The translations under genes were made by a program, and so were the position numbers. DNA of 64,000 nucleotides from Sphingomonas sp. LY54 (GTDB taxonomy: Bacteria > Pseudomonadota > Alphaproteobacteria > Sphingomonadales > Sphingomonadaceae): contig NZ_CP141588.1 in the NCBI RefSeq assembly GCF_035594035.1, positions 1,364,001 to 1,428,000 on the forward strand, in the 5' to 3' direction. Of this stretch, positions 16,898 to 26,849 are shown in pieces. Each line of letters starts with the position of its first letter. The first letter of the stretch is position 1. The notes beneath the pieces are model-generated. The model did no database searches and had not been told where the DNA came from. It saw only the letters and a list, made by a program, of their open reading frames with translations.

Positions 16898-17632
16898 CTA
16901 AGCCCTTTTCGCCGTCACCAGATAGTCGAGCGACTTGTTGTCGGAGAGGGTGAAACCGCGCGTCGCGGAGAAGGCGAGCCCGGTCACGTCGACCACCTCC
17001 AGCCCCGCGTCGCGCATCAGCGCGCAGGTCTCGTTCGGGGTCAGGAACTTCTCCCAGTCGTGCGTGCCGCGCGGGATGCGGCCGGTGCCCTCGGCGAGCG
17101 TGATCATCAGCAGCCGCGACAGGCTGGTGCGGTTCGGCGTCGACAGGATCAGCAGTCCGTCGGGGCCGAGCAGGTCGCCGAGCCCGCCGATGAAGCCGCG
17201 CGGATCGGTGACATGCTCGAGCACCTCGAGCGAGGTGACGAGGTCGAACGGCCCGGCCAGCGTCTCGACGCCGCCGACGCGATAGTCGATCGCCAGCCCC
17301 TGCCCCTCGGCATGGAGGCGGGCGGCCGCGATATTCTCCGGCGCCGCATCGACCGCGGTGACCTCCGCCCCGAGCCGAGCGAGCGGCTCGGCGAGCAGGC
17401 CCGCGCCGCAGCCGACATCGACCGCGCGCTTGCCGGCGAGCGGCGTCCGGCTGCATTCGTCGAGCCCCCAATGCTGGTCGATCCGGTCGCGTATATAGGA
17501 CAGCCGCACCGGATTGAGCTTGTGCAGCATCGCCGAGGAGCCGTTCGGGTCCCACCATTCGGCCGCCATCCGGCCGAAATGCTTGGCTTCCTTCGGGTCG
17601 ATCGTCGAGAGCGGTATGCTTGCATGTGCCAT
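16898..17632 (-). CDS. ubiG: ubiquinone biosynthesis O-methyltransferase
   Basis: A 244-residue UbiG. The SAM site is [18 protein letters not shown], followed by the acidic strand [25 protein letters not shown] near the start and [13 protein letters not shown] near the end are UbiG-specific. It performs the two O-methylation steps of ubiquinone synthesis at the inner membrane. It lies divergently from the aspartate kinase gene with 66 bases between the starts, the usual sphingomonad arrangement by memory. Confidence 0.95.
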   Translation of the reverse strand: MAHASIPLSTIDPKEAKHFGRMAAEWWDPNGSSAMLHKLNPVRLSYIRDRIDQHWGLDECSRTPLAGKRAVDVGCGAGLLAEPLARLGAEVTAVDAAPENIAAARLHAEGQGLAIDYRVGGVETLAGPFDLVTSLEVLEHVTDPRGFIGGLGDLLGPDGLLILSTPNRTSLSRLLMITLAEGTGRIPRGTHDWEKFLTPNETCALMRDAGLEVVDVTGLAFSATRGFTLSDNKSLDYLVTAKRA

Positions 17633-17698
17633 GGCGCCTCCCTATCAGGGCCGCGCTCTTTTTCCCACGCTCTTGTCAACGCCAGCCCAGCGAGTTCG

Positions 17699-18937
17699 AT
17701 GGCCCGTATCGTCATGAAATTCGGCGGAACCTCGATGGCCGGCATCGAGCGCATCCGCCACGTCGCCAATCTCGTGAAGCGCGAGGCCGAGCGCGGCAAC
17801 CAGGTCGCGGTCGTCGTCTCGGCGATGGCCGGCGAGACCGACCGCCTGGTCCAGCTCTGCCGCGAGGCCGCCTCGCTTTACGATCCCCGCGAATATGACG
17901 TCGTCGTCGCCAGCGGCGAGCAGGTCACCAGCGGCCTCCTCGCGATCACGCTGCAGGGCATGGGCCTCAACGCGCGCTCCTATATGGGCTGGCAACTCCC
18001 GATCCGGACCAGCGGCCATGCCGCCGCCTTGATCGAGGGCATCGATGCGGCGGTGCTGGAGCGCGTTTTTACCGAAGGCGGCATCGCTGTCATCCCGGGA
18101 TTCCAGGGGGTGACCGACAAGGGCGACGTCACGACCCTGGGCCGCGGCGGTTCCGACACGTCGGCGGTGGCGCTGGCGGCGGCGATGAAGGCGGATCGCT
18201 GCGACATCTATACCGACGTCGACGGCGTCTACACGACCGACCCGCGCATCGTGCCGCGCGCGCGCAAGCTCGATCGGGTCACCTATGAGGAGATGCTGGA
18301 GCTTGCGAGCGTCGGCGCCAAGGTGCTGCAGACGCGCTCCGTCGGCCTCGCCATGCGCTACAACATGCCGCTCCAGGTCCTCTCCTCCTTCGAGGACAAG
18401 CCCGGCACCATGATCGTCGGCGACGACGCCATCGAGGACAAAGATATGGAACGCAACGTCATCACCGGCATCGCCTATGACAAGAACGAGGCGCGGATCA
18501 CGCTGCTCGGCCTCTCCGACGAGCCGGGGACGGTAGCGGCGATCTTCGCCCCGCTGGCCGACGCCAACATCAACGTCGACATGATCGTGCAGAGCGTTGC
18601 CCGCGAAGGCGAGAAAAGGGATCTCACCTTCACCGTCCCCACCGCGTCGCTCGCCCGCAGCGTTGACGCCCTGCAACAGGTGAAGGCAGAGATCGGCTTC
18701 GACGAGATCATCACCGACATGAATGTCGTCAAGGTGAGCGCGGTCGGCGTCGGCATGCGTTCCAACGCCGGCATCGCCGCCCAGATGTTCCGCGCACTCG
18801 CGGACCGCGGCATCAACATTCTCGCCATCGCCACCTCGGAGATCAAAGTCTCTGTGCTGATCCCCGAGGAATATACCGAACTCGCCGTGCGCGTGCTCCA
18901 CACCACCTACGGCCTCGACGCCGAACCGACGGAATGA
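17699..18937 (+). CDS. lysC: aspartate kinase
   Basis: A 412-residue aspartokinase that phosphorylates aspartate at the head of the lysine, threonine, methionine and diaminopimelate pathway. The catalytic domain has the N-terminal KFGGTSMAG, the active-site [15 protein letters not shown] and [13 protein letters not shown]; the C-terminal third holds two ACT domains ([13 protein letters not shown] and [13 protein letters not shown]) for feedback control. The ATG giving [10 protein letters not shown] is the natural start; an open frame continues upstream through the ubiG region but has no coding character. It overlaps the next gene by four bases. Confidence 0.95.
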   Translation: MARIVMKFGGTSMAGIERIRHVANLVKREAERGNQVAVVVSAMAGETDRLVQLCREAASLYDPREYDVVVASGEQVTSGLLAITLQGMGLNARSYMGWQLPIRTSGHAAALIEGIDAAVLERVFTEGGIAVIPGFQGVTDKGDVTTLGRGGSDTSAVALAAAMKADRCDIYTDVDGVYTTDPRIVPRARKLDRVTYEEMLELASVGAKVLQTRSVGLAMRYNMPLQVLSSFEDKPGTMIVGDDAIEDKDMERNVITGIAYDKNEARITLLGLSDEPGTVAAIFAPLADANINVDMIVQSVAREGEKRDLTFTVPTASLARSVDALQQVKAEIGFDEIITDMNVVKVSAVGVGMRSNAGIAAQMFRALADRGINILAIATSEIKVSVLIPEEYTELAVRVLHTTYGLDAEPTE

Positions 18938-19980
18938 CCATGAACGACGTCACCAATTCTACCGGCCACGACCGCCTCAAGCGCCTGATGAAGCGCGGCA
19001 CCGATTTCCTCGGCTGCGAAGTCGCCATCATGGGCGGCGCGATGAGCTGGATCTCGGAGCGCAACCTCGTTTCCGCCATCTCTAACGCCGGCGGCTTCGG
19101 CGTGATCGCCTGCGGCGCCATGACTCCCGACCTGCTCGATACCGAGATCGCCGAGACCAGGAAGCGCACCGACCGGCCGTTCGGCGTCAATCTCATCACC
19201 ATGCACCCGCAATTGTTCGACCTGATCGACGTGTGCGCCAAGCATAAGGTCGGCCACGTCGTGTTCGCGGGCGGGCTGCCGCCGACGGGCGCGATCGACC
19301 GGGTCAAGCAATCGGGCGCGAAGATGGTCTGCTTCGCCCCCGCGCTCGCGCTCGCCAAGAAGCTGATCCGCTCAGGCGTCGACGCGCTCGTCATCGAGGG
19401 CATGGAGGCCGGCGGCCATATCGGCCCGGTCTCGACCTCGGTGCTCGCCCAGGAGATCTTGCCGGAGGTGGCGGCGGACATTCCCGTCTTCGTCGCCGGC
19501 GGCATCGGCCGCGGCGGGCTCATGGCCGGCTATCTGGAAATGGGCGCCTCCGGCGTCCAGCTCGGCACCCGCTTCGTCTGCGCGCACGAATGCATCGCCC
19601 ATCCGAACTTCAAGAAGGCGTTCATCCGCGCCTCGGCGCGCGACGCGATTCCGTCGGTCCAGATCGACCCGCGCCTGCCGGTCATCCCCGTGCGCGCGAT
19701 CCGCAACCGCGAGATGGAGGCCTTCGCCGCCAAGCAGCGCGAGGTCGCCCAGCTTCTCGACGAGGGCAAGGTCGAGATGGGCGAGGCCCAGCTCCAGATC
19801 GAGCATTATTGGGCCGGCGCGCTCCGCCGCGCCGTGATCGAAGGCGATGTCGAGAGCGGCTCGATCATGGCCGGGCAGTCGGTCGGCATGGTCAAGGAAG
19901 AGGCGCCGGTCGCGACCATCATCTCCAACCTGATCGACGAGGCCGCGCAGGCGCTGGAGCGCCGCGCGATTCACGCCTGA
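18934..19980 (+). CDS. nitronate monooxygenase / FabK-like FMN oxidoreductase
   Basis: A 348-residue TIM-barrel flavoprotein of the 2-nitropropane dioxygenase superfamily. The FMN-binding features AIMGGAMSWIS at the first strand, EGMEAGGHIGP in the middle and FVAGGIGRGG plus GASGVQLGTRF near the phosphate site are present. The GGHIGP region holds the His typical of nitronate monooxygenases, but FabK-type enoyl reductases share the fold, so the reaction is not certain. It is coupled to lysC by an ATGA overlap. Confidence 0.85.
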   Translation: MTMNDVTNSTGHDRLKRLMKRGTDFLGCEVAIMGGAMSWISERNLVSAISNAGGFGVIACGAMTPDLLDTEIAETRKRTDRPFGVNLITMHPQLFDLIDVCAKHKVGHVVFAGGLPPTGAIDRVKQSGAKMVCFAPALALAKKLIRSGVDALVIEGMEAGGHIGPVSTSVLAQEILPEVAADIPVFVAGGIGRGGLMAGYLEMGASGVQLGTRFVCAHECIAHPNFKKAFIRASARDAIPSVQIDPRLPVIPVRAIRNREMEAFAAKQREVAQLLDEGKVEMGEAQLQIEHYWAGALRRAVIEGDVESGSIMAGQSVGMVKEEAPVATIISNLIDEAAQALERRAIHA

Positions 19981-20120
19981 GGCCGCCCGCGGTCCTTGGC
20001 CGCGGCGTCCCGGCTGGAGACGTCCGCGGCTAAGGCCTTGATCCGGTACGCCCGGCGCGTACAAGCGAATCGGGCGGGGGATAAACTTTTGTTGGGGCGT
20101 CCGCTCCGGCTCCGCTCAGG

Positions 20121-22034
20121 ATGATCATGGCCGACGCGACTCAGTTCGATTCCCACGTCTCCGAGCAGCGCTTCCAGCTGCTGGTCAATTCCGTGACCGA
20201 CTACGCCATCTACATGCTGGACCCGAACGGGCATATCGCCACCTGGAATGCGGGCGCGCGCCAGTTCAAGGGCTATGAAGAGCACGAGATCATCGGCGAG
20301 CATTTCTCGCGCTTCTTCACCGACGAGGATCGCGCCGCCGGACGGCCCGCCAAGGCCCTTGCCACTGCCGCCCGCGAAGGCAGATTCGAGTCCGAAGGCT
20401 GGCGCGTCCGCAAGGACGGCACCCACTTCTGGGCCCATGTCGTCATCGATCCGATCCGTGGCGACAGCGGCAAATTGCTCGGTTTCGCCAAGATCACCCG
20501 CGACATCACCGAGAAGCGCGCGGCCGAACAGGAATTGCAGAACAGCGAGCGGCGCTTCCGCATGCTCGTCCAGGGCGTGCGCGATTACGCCATCTACATG
20601 CTCGACACCGAAGGCCGGGTGAGCAACTGGAACACCGGCGCGGAGGCGATCAAGGGCTACACGGCGCAGGAGATTGTCGGCCAGCATTTCTCGCTTTTCT
20701 ACACCGACGAGGACCGCGCTTCGGGCGAGCCGGCCCGGGCGCTCGAGACCGCGCGGCGCGAAGGCAAATATGAGAGGGAGGCCTGGCGCGTCCGCAAGGA
20801 CGGCACCCATTTCTGGGCGAGCGTGGTGCTCGACCCGATCTATGGCGAGGACGGGGATCTGGTCGGCTACGCCAAGGTCACCCGCGACCTTACCGAGCGC
20901 AAGCTCTCCGAGCAGGAACTGGAGGAAGCGCGCGCCGCGCTCGTCCAGTCCCAGAAGCTGCAGGCCCTGGGCGAGCTCACCGGCGGCATCGCCCATGACT
21001 TCAACAACCTGATGACCGTGATCCGCGGCTCGGCCGAATTACTCCAGCGCGCCGAGCTCAGCGAAGAGAAGAAGCAGCGCTATCTGCGGGCGATCGTCGA
21101 GACTGCCGACCGCGCCGCCACGCTCACCAGCCATCTGCTCGCCTTCGGCCGCCGCCAGCCGCTCAAGCCCGAGGTGATCGATCTCAACATCCGCCTCGAC
21201 GCTTTTGCCGACGTGCTCGCGCGCACGCTCGGCGCGCCCATCGAAGTCCGCCTCGACCTGGCACCCTCGCTCTGGCTGACCGAGGCGGATTCGGCACAGC
21301 TCGAGACCGCCTTGCTCAACGCCGCCTTCAACGCGCGCGACGCCATGCCCGACGGCGGCACCCTCACCCTTTCGACGCGCAACGTGCCCGGCGACCCGGA
21401 CCGGATCTGCATCTCTATCGCCGATACCGGCGAAGGCATGCCGCCCGAAGTGGCGCAACGGGCGTTCGAACCGTTCTTTACCACCAAGCCGGTCGGCAAG
21501 GGCACCGGGCTCGGCCTCAGCCAGATCCACGGCTTCGCGGCCCAGACCGGCGGCGAAGCGACGATCGAATCCGAGGCGGCCCAGGGCACGACCATCAACC
21601 TCTTCCTGCCGCGCACAGACAAGATTGCGGCGGCCGCGCCTGAGGCCATCGAAAGCGATCGCACCCGCACCGGCCTGACCGTCCTCCTGGTCGAGGACAA
21701 TGCTCATGTCCGCGAGTTCGCCGAGCATTTGCTGGCCGACCTGCATTATCGCGTGATCAGCGCCGATTGCGCCGAGGCGGCGCTGGAAATGCTGGAGCGC
21801 GAGCCGGCCGACATCGTCTTCACCGACGTCGTCATGCCGGGCGCGTCCGGGATCGATCTCGCGCGCGCCATCAACGAAAAGCACCCGGCGTTGCCGGTGC
21901 TTCTGGCAAGCGGCTACAGCGACGAGATATTCGGCGGCGCGGCGGCCGAATTCCCGATCCTGCAGAAGCCCTATGGTGTGGAGTCGCTCGGTGCCGCGCT
22001 CGCCCGGGCGCTGGAGCAGGCGCCGGGCCAGTGA
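20121..22034 (+). CDS. hybrid sensor histidine kinase with two PAS domains and a receiver
   Basis: 637 residues, no membrane segment: PAS 1 (about 15-130), PAS 2 (about 143-260), a HisKA-type dimerisation domain with the phospho-acceptor His292 in GGIAHDFNNLM, an HATPase domain (DTGEGMPPEVAQ and GKGTGLGLSQIHGF) and a C-terminal receiver with Asp569 in IVFTDVVMPG. The two PAS domains are strikingly alike (both contain DYAIYMLD, EHFSRFF/QHFSLFY, WRVRKDGTHFWA), so one arose by internal duplication. A cytosolic sensor, perhaps of light or redox as in related PAS proteins. No partner regulator is adjacent. Confidence 0.9.
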   Translation: MIMADATQFDSHVSEQRFQLLVNSVTDYAIYMLDPNGHIATWNAGARQFKGYEEHEIIGEHFSRFFTDEDRAAGRPAKALATAAREGRFESEGWRVRKDGTHFWAHVVIDPIRGDSGKLLGFAKITRDITEKRAAEQELQNSERRFRMLVQGVRDYAIYMLDTEGRVSNWNTGAEAIKGYTAQEIVGQHFSLFYTDEDRASGEPARALETARREGKYEREAWRVRKDGTHFWASVVLDPIYGEDGDLVGYAKVTRDLTERKLSEQELEEARAALVQSQKLQALGELTGGIAHDFNNLMTVIRGSAELLQRAELSEEKKQRYLRAIVETADRAATLTSHLLAFGRRQPLKPEVIDLNIRLDAFADVLARTLGAPIEVRLDLAPSLWLTEADSAQLETALLNAAFNARDAMPDGGTLTLSTRNVPGDPDRICISIADTGEGMPPEVAQRAFEPFFTTKPVGKGTGLGLSQIHGFAAQTGGEATIESEAAQGTTINLFLPRTDKIAAAAPEAIESDRTRTGLTVLLVEDNAHVREFAEHLLADLHYRVISADCAEAALEMLEREPADIVFTDVVMPGASGIDLARAINEKHPALPVLLASGYSDEIFGGAAAEFPILQKPYGVESLGAALARALEQAPGQ

Positions 22035-22083
22035 CAATTGCCCGGCCATTGGAAGCCGGGTTCCTTTCTGTTAGCCCCGGTCC

Positions 22084-24354
22084 ATGATCGGCAGCTCCGT
22101 CGCCTCAGCCCGCGAGATCCTGACCGGCCTTCACGACGTGATGGCCTCGCGTGCCGGCGCCCAGGCCAAGCTCAACAAGGTCGTCAAGATCATCGCCGAC
22201 GCGATGGCGAGCGAGGTCTGCTCGATCTATTTGCTGCGCGACGGGCTGCTCGAGCTCTACGCCACCGTCGGCCTCAACCAGGGCGCCGTCCACGTCACCA
22301 AGCTGGCGATGGGCGAGGGCCTGGTCGGCACCATCGCCGAGCAGGTAGCGGTGCTCAATCTCGACGAGGCGACGCGCCACCCGGAATTCGCCTACCGGCC
22401 GGAGACGGGCGAGGAACTGTACCACAGCTTCGCCGGCGTCCCGATCGTCCGGCGCGAGCGCGCGATCGGCGTGCTCTGCGTCCAGCACGCCGACCCGCGC
22501 GCCTATGTCGACGTCGAGATCGAGGCGCTGCAGACCGTCGCGATGGTGCTCAGCGAGTTGATCGGCGCCGCCGGGCTCGCCGACAAGGCAAGCGAAGGCG
22601 CCTCCACGCGCGACCTCGGCTCGGTCGGCCTGTCAGGGCTGAAGCTGGTCGCCGGCATGGCGCGCGGCAACGCCGTCTATCACCAGCCGCGCATCCTCAT
22701 CGAGCATACCGTCGCCGAGGATACCGAGGCCGAACGCCAGCGCGTCTATTCCGCCTTCCGCAAGATGCGCGAGCAGATCGACACGATGACCAGCCAGGCC
22801 GAATTCGGCACCGCCGGCGAGCATCAGGAGATCCTCCAGACCTACAAGATGTTCGCCTATGACGAGGGCTGGTCGCGGCGCATCAACGAGGCGATCGACA
22901 GCGGCCTCACCGCCGAGGCGGCGATCGAGCGCGTGCAGCAGCGCACGCGGATGCGGATGCGCGAGATCGACGATCCCCTGCTCGCCGAGCGGATGCACGA
23001 TCTCGACGACCTCGCCAACCGTCTGCTCCGCATCGTCTCCGGCCGGCTCGGCACCGCCGCCCAGATGGGCCTGCAGAGCGATACGATCCTGATTGCGCGC
23101 AATCTCGGCCCGGCCGAACTGCTCGAATATGACCGGCGGCGCCTGAAGGGCGTGATCCTGGAGGAAGGGTCGCTGACCTCGCACGTCGTGATCGTCGCCC
23201 GGGCGATGGGCGTGCCGATGCTCGGCCGCGTCCGCGACGTCCGCCAGGTCATCAACGAGGGCGACCATATCCTGCTCGACGCCGACGGTTCCCAGGCGTT
23301 GGTGCGGCCGGCGCCCGCCCTCGAGCGCAGCTTCGACGCGCGGCTCGTCGTCACCCAGAAGCGCCGCGCCGAATTCGCCGCCACCAAGGATTTGCCGCCC
23401 GTCACCAAGGACGGCCAGCGCATCACGGTATTGATCAACGCCGGTCTGCGCGACGATGTCGGCGCGATCGACCTCACCGGCGCCGACGGCATCGGCCTGT
23501 TCCGCACCGAATTCCAGTTCCTCGTCTCCGCGACCTTGCCGCGCCGCGAGAGCCAGCAGCGCCTCTACCGCTCAGTGCTGGAGGATGCCGGCGACAAGCC
23601 GGTCATCTTCCGCACCGTCGACATCGGCGGCGACAAGGCACTGCCCTATCTGAGCGCCAGCGAACATCAGGAAGAGAATCCGGCGATGGGCTGGCGCGCG
23701 CTTCGCCTCGCCCTCGACCGCGATGGCCTGATGAAGGCGCAGGCCCGCGCCTTGCTCGAGGCCGGCGCCGGCCGCGAGATCAGCATCATGTTCCCGATGG
23801 TGTCGGAGCCGTGGGAGTTCGACGAGGCCAAGGCGCTGGTCGAATCCCAGCGCGCCATCCTCGCCGCACGCAAGAAAATGCTGCCCACCAATATCCGCTA
23901 CGGCGCGATGCTGGAGGTGCCGGCGCTTGCCGAGGCGCTCGACATATTGCTGCCGCGGCTCGATTTCCTGTCGATCGGCACCAACGATCTCACCCAGTTC
24001 CTGTTCGCCGCCGATCGCGCCCACCCGCGCCTCGCCGAGCGCTACGACTGGCTGTCGCCGGCCGTGCTCCGCTTCCTGCGCCGCATCGTCCGTGCCGCCG
24101 ACGCGCACAATGTCCCGGTCGGCGTCTGCGGCGAGATGGGCGGCCGCACGCTCGAGGCGATGGCGCTGATCGGCCTCGGCCTGCGCCGCTTGTCGATCAC
24201 GCCGGTCGCGGTCGGGCCGGTCAAGGCCATGATCCGCTCGCTCGATCATGCCAAGCTGACGCCGATGGTCCACGATCTGCTCGACAACCCGCCCGCCGAT
24301 CTGCGCGCGGCTTTGGTCGACTGGGCAGAAAAACACGGGGTTTCGACAGGTTGA
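22084..24354 (+). CDS. ptsP: phosphoenolpyruvate-protein phosphotransferase of the nitrogen PTS
   Basis: A 756-residue EI-Ntr: an N-terminal GAF domain (about 15-165) and the enzyme I part. The phospho-accepting His367 lies in GSLTSHVVIVARAMGVPML; PEP-binding signatures ADGIGLFRTEFQFL and GVCGEMGGR follow. It starts the phosphorelay EI-Ntr to NPr to EIIA-Ntr that couples carbon/nitrogen state to potassium, PHB and envelope control in alphaproteobacteria. The ATG giving MIGSSVASAREIL is used. It follows the hybrid kinase by 49 bases. Confidence 0.95.
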   Translation: MIGSSVASAREILTGLHDVMASRAGAQAKLNKVVKIIADAMASEVCSIYLLRDGLLELYATVGLNQGAVHVTKLAMGEGLVGTIAEQVAVLNLDEATRHPEFAYRPETGEELYHSFAGVPIVRRERAIGVLCVQHADPRAYVDVEIEALQTVAMVLSELIGAAGLADKASEGASTRDLGSVGLSGLKLVAGMARGNAVYHQPRILIEHTVAEDTEAERQRVYSAFRKMREQIDTMTSQAEFGTAGEHQEILQTYKMFAYDEGWSRRINEAIDSGLTAEAAIERVQQRTRMRMREIDDPLLAERMHDLDDLANRLLRIVSGRLGTAAQMGLQSDTILIARNLGPAELLEYDRRRLKGVILEEGSLTSHVVIVARAMGVPMLGRVRDVRQVINEGDHILLDADGSQALVRPAPALERSFDARLVVTQKRRAEFAATKDLPPVTKDGQRITVLINAGLRDDVGAIDLTGADGIGLFRTEFQFLVSATLPRRESQQRLYRSVLEDAGDKPVIFRTVDIGGDKALPYLSASEHQEENPAMGWRALRLALDRDGLMKAQARALLEAGAGREISIMFPMVSEPWEFDEAKALVESQRAILAARKKMLPTNIRYGAMLEVPALAEALDILLPRLDFLSIGTNDLTQFLFAADRAHPRLAERYDWLSPAVLRFLRRIVRAADAHNVPVGVCGEMGGRTLEAMALIGLGLRRLSITPVAVGPVKAMIRSLDHAKLTPMVHDLLDNPPADLRAALVDWAEKHGVSTG

Positions 24355-24471
24355 CGTTGCAGCCCGTCTATCAGAGGCAGATAGGGGCCGCGGTTGACAA
24401 CAACCGGGCTCTGGAGTGTGTTGATCCAAATTAATTCGAGAGCCGGCGCGACCGGCCCCAGGGGTGCGTGA

Positions 24472-25287
24472 ATGAGTGATGCCGACCACGACAAGGTGCT
24501 TTCGAACCCGGTCGGCGTGCGCCTTCGCGCCGCCCGCGAAGCCAAGGGCCTGACCCTCGACGACGTCGCCCGCCAGACGCGCATCCCGACCCGCCACCTC
24601 CAGCATATCGAGGACGGCGAGTGGGATGCCCTCCCCGCCACCACCTACAGCGTCGGCTTCGCCCGCTCCTACGCCAATGCGATCGGCCTCAACGGCAACG
24701 AGATCGGCGCCGAGGTCCGCGAACTGCTCGGCGCCACCCCGACTTATGCCGCCCCGGCCACCGCTTATTACGAGCCCGCCGACCCGGCCCGCGTCCCGCC
24801 GCGTTCGCTCGCCTGGGTCGCCGCCGCGATCGCCCTGCTGCTCGTGATCGGCTACATGGTCTGGCGCAGCGGTTCGGTCGACGACAGCGCGGCGCCGGAC
24901 GCCGATCTGGTCGCCGCCGAGACCCAGGTGCCGCCGCCCGCCGCGCCGCAGCCCGAGGCAGCGCCGGCTCCCGTCACCGGCCCGGTCGTGCTCACCGCCA
25001 CCGACGACGTCTGGCTGCGCATCTACGAGGGCAATGGCGGGCCGCGCATCCGCGAGGCGACGCTGAAGGCCGGCGAGCGCTACGAAATCCCCGCCACCGC
25101 CAAGGCGCCGCAGATCCTGACCGGCCGTCCGGACGCGCTGCGCGTCACCGTCGGCACGACCGAGATTCCGCAGCTCGGGCCGGCGCAGAAGACGATCGCC
25201 GACGTCAGCCTGCTGCCCGCCGACCTGCTCGCGCGCCTGCCCGGCGCCCAGCCGGCGGCGCCGGTTGCCCCGGGAACGCCCCAATAG
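24472..25287 (+). CDS. rodZ: RodZ-like helix-turn-helix membrane protein (DUF4115)
   Basis: 271 residues: an N-terminal Xre-type HTH (about 15-75, RLRAAREAKGLTLDDVARQT), a linker, one membrane helix (about 108-124, LAWVAAAIALLLVIGYMVW), a Pro/Ala-rich periplasmic linker and a C-terminal DUF4115 domain (about 160-255). This order is that of RodZ, which links MreB to the cell-wall elongation machinery. It precedes the CpoB-like gene. Confidence 0.85.
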   Translation: MSDADHDKVLSNPVGVRLRAAREAKGLTLDDVARQTRIPTRHLQHIEDGEWDALPATTYSVGFARSYANAIGLNGNEIGAEVRELLGATPTYAAPATAYYEPADPARVPPRSLAWVAAAIALLLVIGYMVWRSGSVDDSAAPDADLVAAETQVPPPAAPQPEAAPAPVTGPVVLTATDDVWLRIYEGNGGPRIREATLKAGERYEIPATAKAPQILTGRPDALRVTVGTTEIPQLGPAQKTIADVSLLPADLLARLPGAQPAAPVAPGTPQ

Positions 25288-25392
25288 CGTTGAACACTCG
25301 CGCTGATAGTCGCGTTGGTACGGCACGCTTAATGCTGGCGACAGGCTCGCTCTCTTAGTATCGACGGGTCAGTCCTAGTGCGGGGGAAATCC

Positions 25393-26238
25393 ATGCGTCT
25401 TCATCTTCTGGCCGTCATCCTCATGGCGAGCGTCGCGGCGCCGGCCTCGGCCCAGCAGGCTCCCACCATCGACAAGCGCGTCGGCAAGCTCGAATCCGAG
25501 ATGCGCGCCGTCCAGCGCAAGGTCTTCCCGGGCGGCAATGTCGAGCCCGAGATCCGGCCCGAGACGCCCGTGGTCGCGCCGGGCGGCGTGCCCGCCAGCA
25601 GCGCCATCGCCGACCTCACCGCGCGCGTCGACGCGCTCGAGGCGCAGCTCCAGACCGTCACCCGCCAGGGCGAAGAGAACGCGTTCCGCCTGCGCCAGCT
25701 CGAGGATGCCCTCACGCGCCTCCGCAGCGAAACCGAAGCGCGCGCCGCCGAGCCGGTTACGCCGCCGCCCGCCGCCGCGCAGCCGTCCGCTCCGGCCGCG
25801 TCGGAGCCCGCCCCGGCCGCCTCCGAGGTCGCGCCGCCCAGCACTGGCGACGCCGGCGAGGACGCCTACCTCACCGGCTACCGCCAGTGGGAGCAGAAGA
25901 ATTACGCCGCCGCCCAGAAGACGCTGGAAGCGATGGCCAAGCAATATCCCAAGCACAAGCGCGCCAGCTACGCCGCCAACCTCGCCGGCCGCGCCTATCT
26001 GGACGACGGCAAGCCGGCGACCGCGGCCAAGGTCCTGCTCGCCAACTACCAGAACAACCCGACCGGCGAGCGCGCCGCCGACAGCCTCTATTTCCTCGGC
26101 CAGGCGCTGATGGACCTCAAGAAGCCGGCCGAGGCCTGCAAGGTCTATGACGAGCTCCGCGACGTCTATGGCGCCACCATGCGCGCCTGGCTTCAGCAGC
26201 GCCTCCCCCAGGCCCGCACCGCCGCCAAGTGCCGCTGA
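25393..26238 (+). CDS. cpoB: CpoB/YbgF-like periplasmic TPR protein
   Basis: A 281-residue secreted protein: signal peptide (MRLHLLAVILMASVAAPASAQ), an N-terminal coiled coil in two parts (about 25-45 and 78-120, with LTARVDALEAQLQTV), an Ala/Pro-rich linker, then TPR repeats (YRQWEQKNYAAAQKTLEAM and following). This is the architecture of CpoB, which coordinates peptidoglycan synthesis with outer-membrane constriction beside the Tol-Pal system. The ATG after GGGGGAAA is preferred to a GTG five codons earlier. In related genomes cpoB directly precedes tilS; here about 1.5 kb has been added between them. Confidence 0.85.
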   Translation: MRLHLLAVILMASVAAPASAQQAPTIDKRVGKLESEMRAVQRKVFPGGNVEPEIRPETPVVAPGGVPASSAIADLTARVDALEAQLQTVTRQGEENAFRLRQLEDALTRLRSETEARAAEPVTPPPAAAQPSAPAASEPAPAASEVAPPSTGDAGEDAYLTGYRQWEQKNYAAAQKTLEAMAKQYPKHKRASYAANLAGRAYLDDGKPATAAKVLLANYQNNPTGERAADSLYFLGQALMDLKKPAEACKVYDELRDVYGATMRAWLQQRLPQARTAAKCR

Positions 26239-26284
26239 CGGCCTAGCGGCTGCGGCCTAGTCCCGCAGCCGCCGCTTCCTCCTC

Positions 26285-26373
26285 CGTCATTGCGAGGCGC
26301 GCCAGCGCCGCGGCAATCCAACCCGCACCGGCCCCACCGCTCGCTGGATTGCTTCGCTTCGCTCGCAATGACG
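26285..26373. repeat. palindromic repeat, family A, copy 1
   Basis: Begins CGTCATTGCGAGGCGC and ends CGCTCGCAATGACG, with inner arms CGGCAATCCA and TGGATTGCTTCG, so the whole 89 bases can fold into one long hairpin. The same element occurs at three more places in the window, always between genes. It is a member of the widespread 'tcattgcgag' palindromes of proteobacteria. Confidence 0.85.
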
Positions 26374-26426
26374 GCGGCAACCCCCGCACCATTGCACCGC
26401 TCGGCCCTCCCTGCGACACCGGCCCC

Positions 26427-26750
26427 ATGACCGCTTTCGCCTATATCGGCGCCGCTTTGGCCGAGATCGCCGGATGCTTCGCCTTCTGGGCGTGGCTGCG
26501 GATGGGCAAGTCGGTCTGGTGGCTGTTGCCGGGAATGGCGGCGCTGGCTTTGTTCGCCTATCTGCTGACGCTGGTCGACGCCGAGCATGCCGGCCGCACC
26601 TACGCAGCTTATGGCGACGTCTATATCGTTTCGGCGATCGCCTGGCTGTGGCTGATCGAGGGGGCGAAGCCCGATCGCTGGGACCTGATCGGCGCCGCCG
26701 TCTGCCTCGCCGGCGCCGCCATCATCCTGTTCGGCCCCCGCCCCGCCTGA
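26427..26750 (+). CDS. YnfA family membrane protein (UPF0060)
   Basis: A 107-residue protein with four membrane helices. The segments [21 protein letters not shown] and [13 protein letters not shown] (the second read as given) are those of the UPF0060/YnfA family, whose members are distant relatives of small multidrug resistance exporters. It lies between two copies of the palindromic repeat and converges with the gdx gene. Substrate unknown. Confidence 0.88.
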   Translation: MTAFAYIGAALAEIAGCFAFWAWLRMGKSVWWLLPGMAALALFAYLLTLVDAEHAGRTYAAYGDVYIVSAIAWLWLIEGAKPDRWDLIGAAVCLAGAAIILFGPRPA

Positions 26751-26760
26751 TCAGCCGCCT

Positions 26761-26838
26761 CGTCATTGCGAGGCGCGGAACGCGCCGCCGCAATCCAGGC
26801 CAGGCCCACTGGATTGCTTCGCTCCGCTCGCAATGACG
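26761..26838. repeat. palindromic repeat, family A, copy 2
   Basis: A 78-base copy starting CGTCATTGCGAGGCGC and ending CGCTCGCAATGACG, lying between the convergent ynfA-type and gdx genes, ten bases after the first stop. Folds into one long hairpin and may serve as a shared terminator. Confidence 0.85.
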
Positions 26839-26849
26839 GGACTACACCC

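Noticed and set aside
16727..17698. Upstream extension of the aspartate kinase frame by more than 320 codons
   Set aside because: It runs opposite ubiG, is Arg/Gly-rich without any family feature, and the natural start [10 protein letters not shown] fits all homologues.
17645..18901. Long open frame opposite lysC, and similar ones opposite mrpD and ftsH
   Set aside because: They are mirror images of strongly biased GC-rich genes; composition (His/Asp/Arg/Gly rich) and lack of ribosome sites mark them as antisense artefacts.
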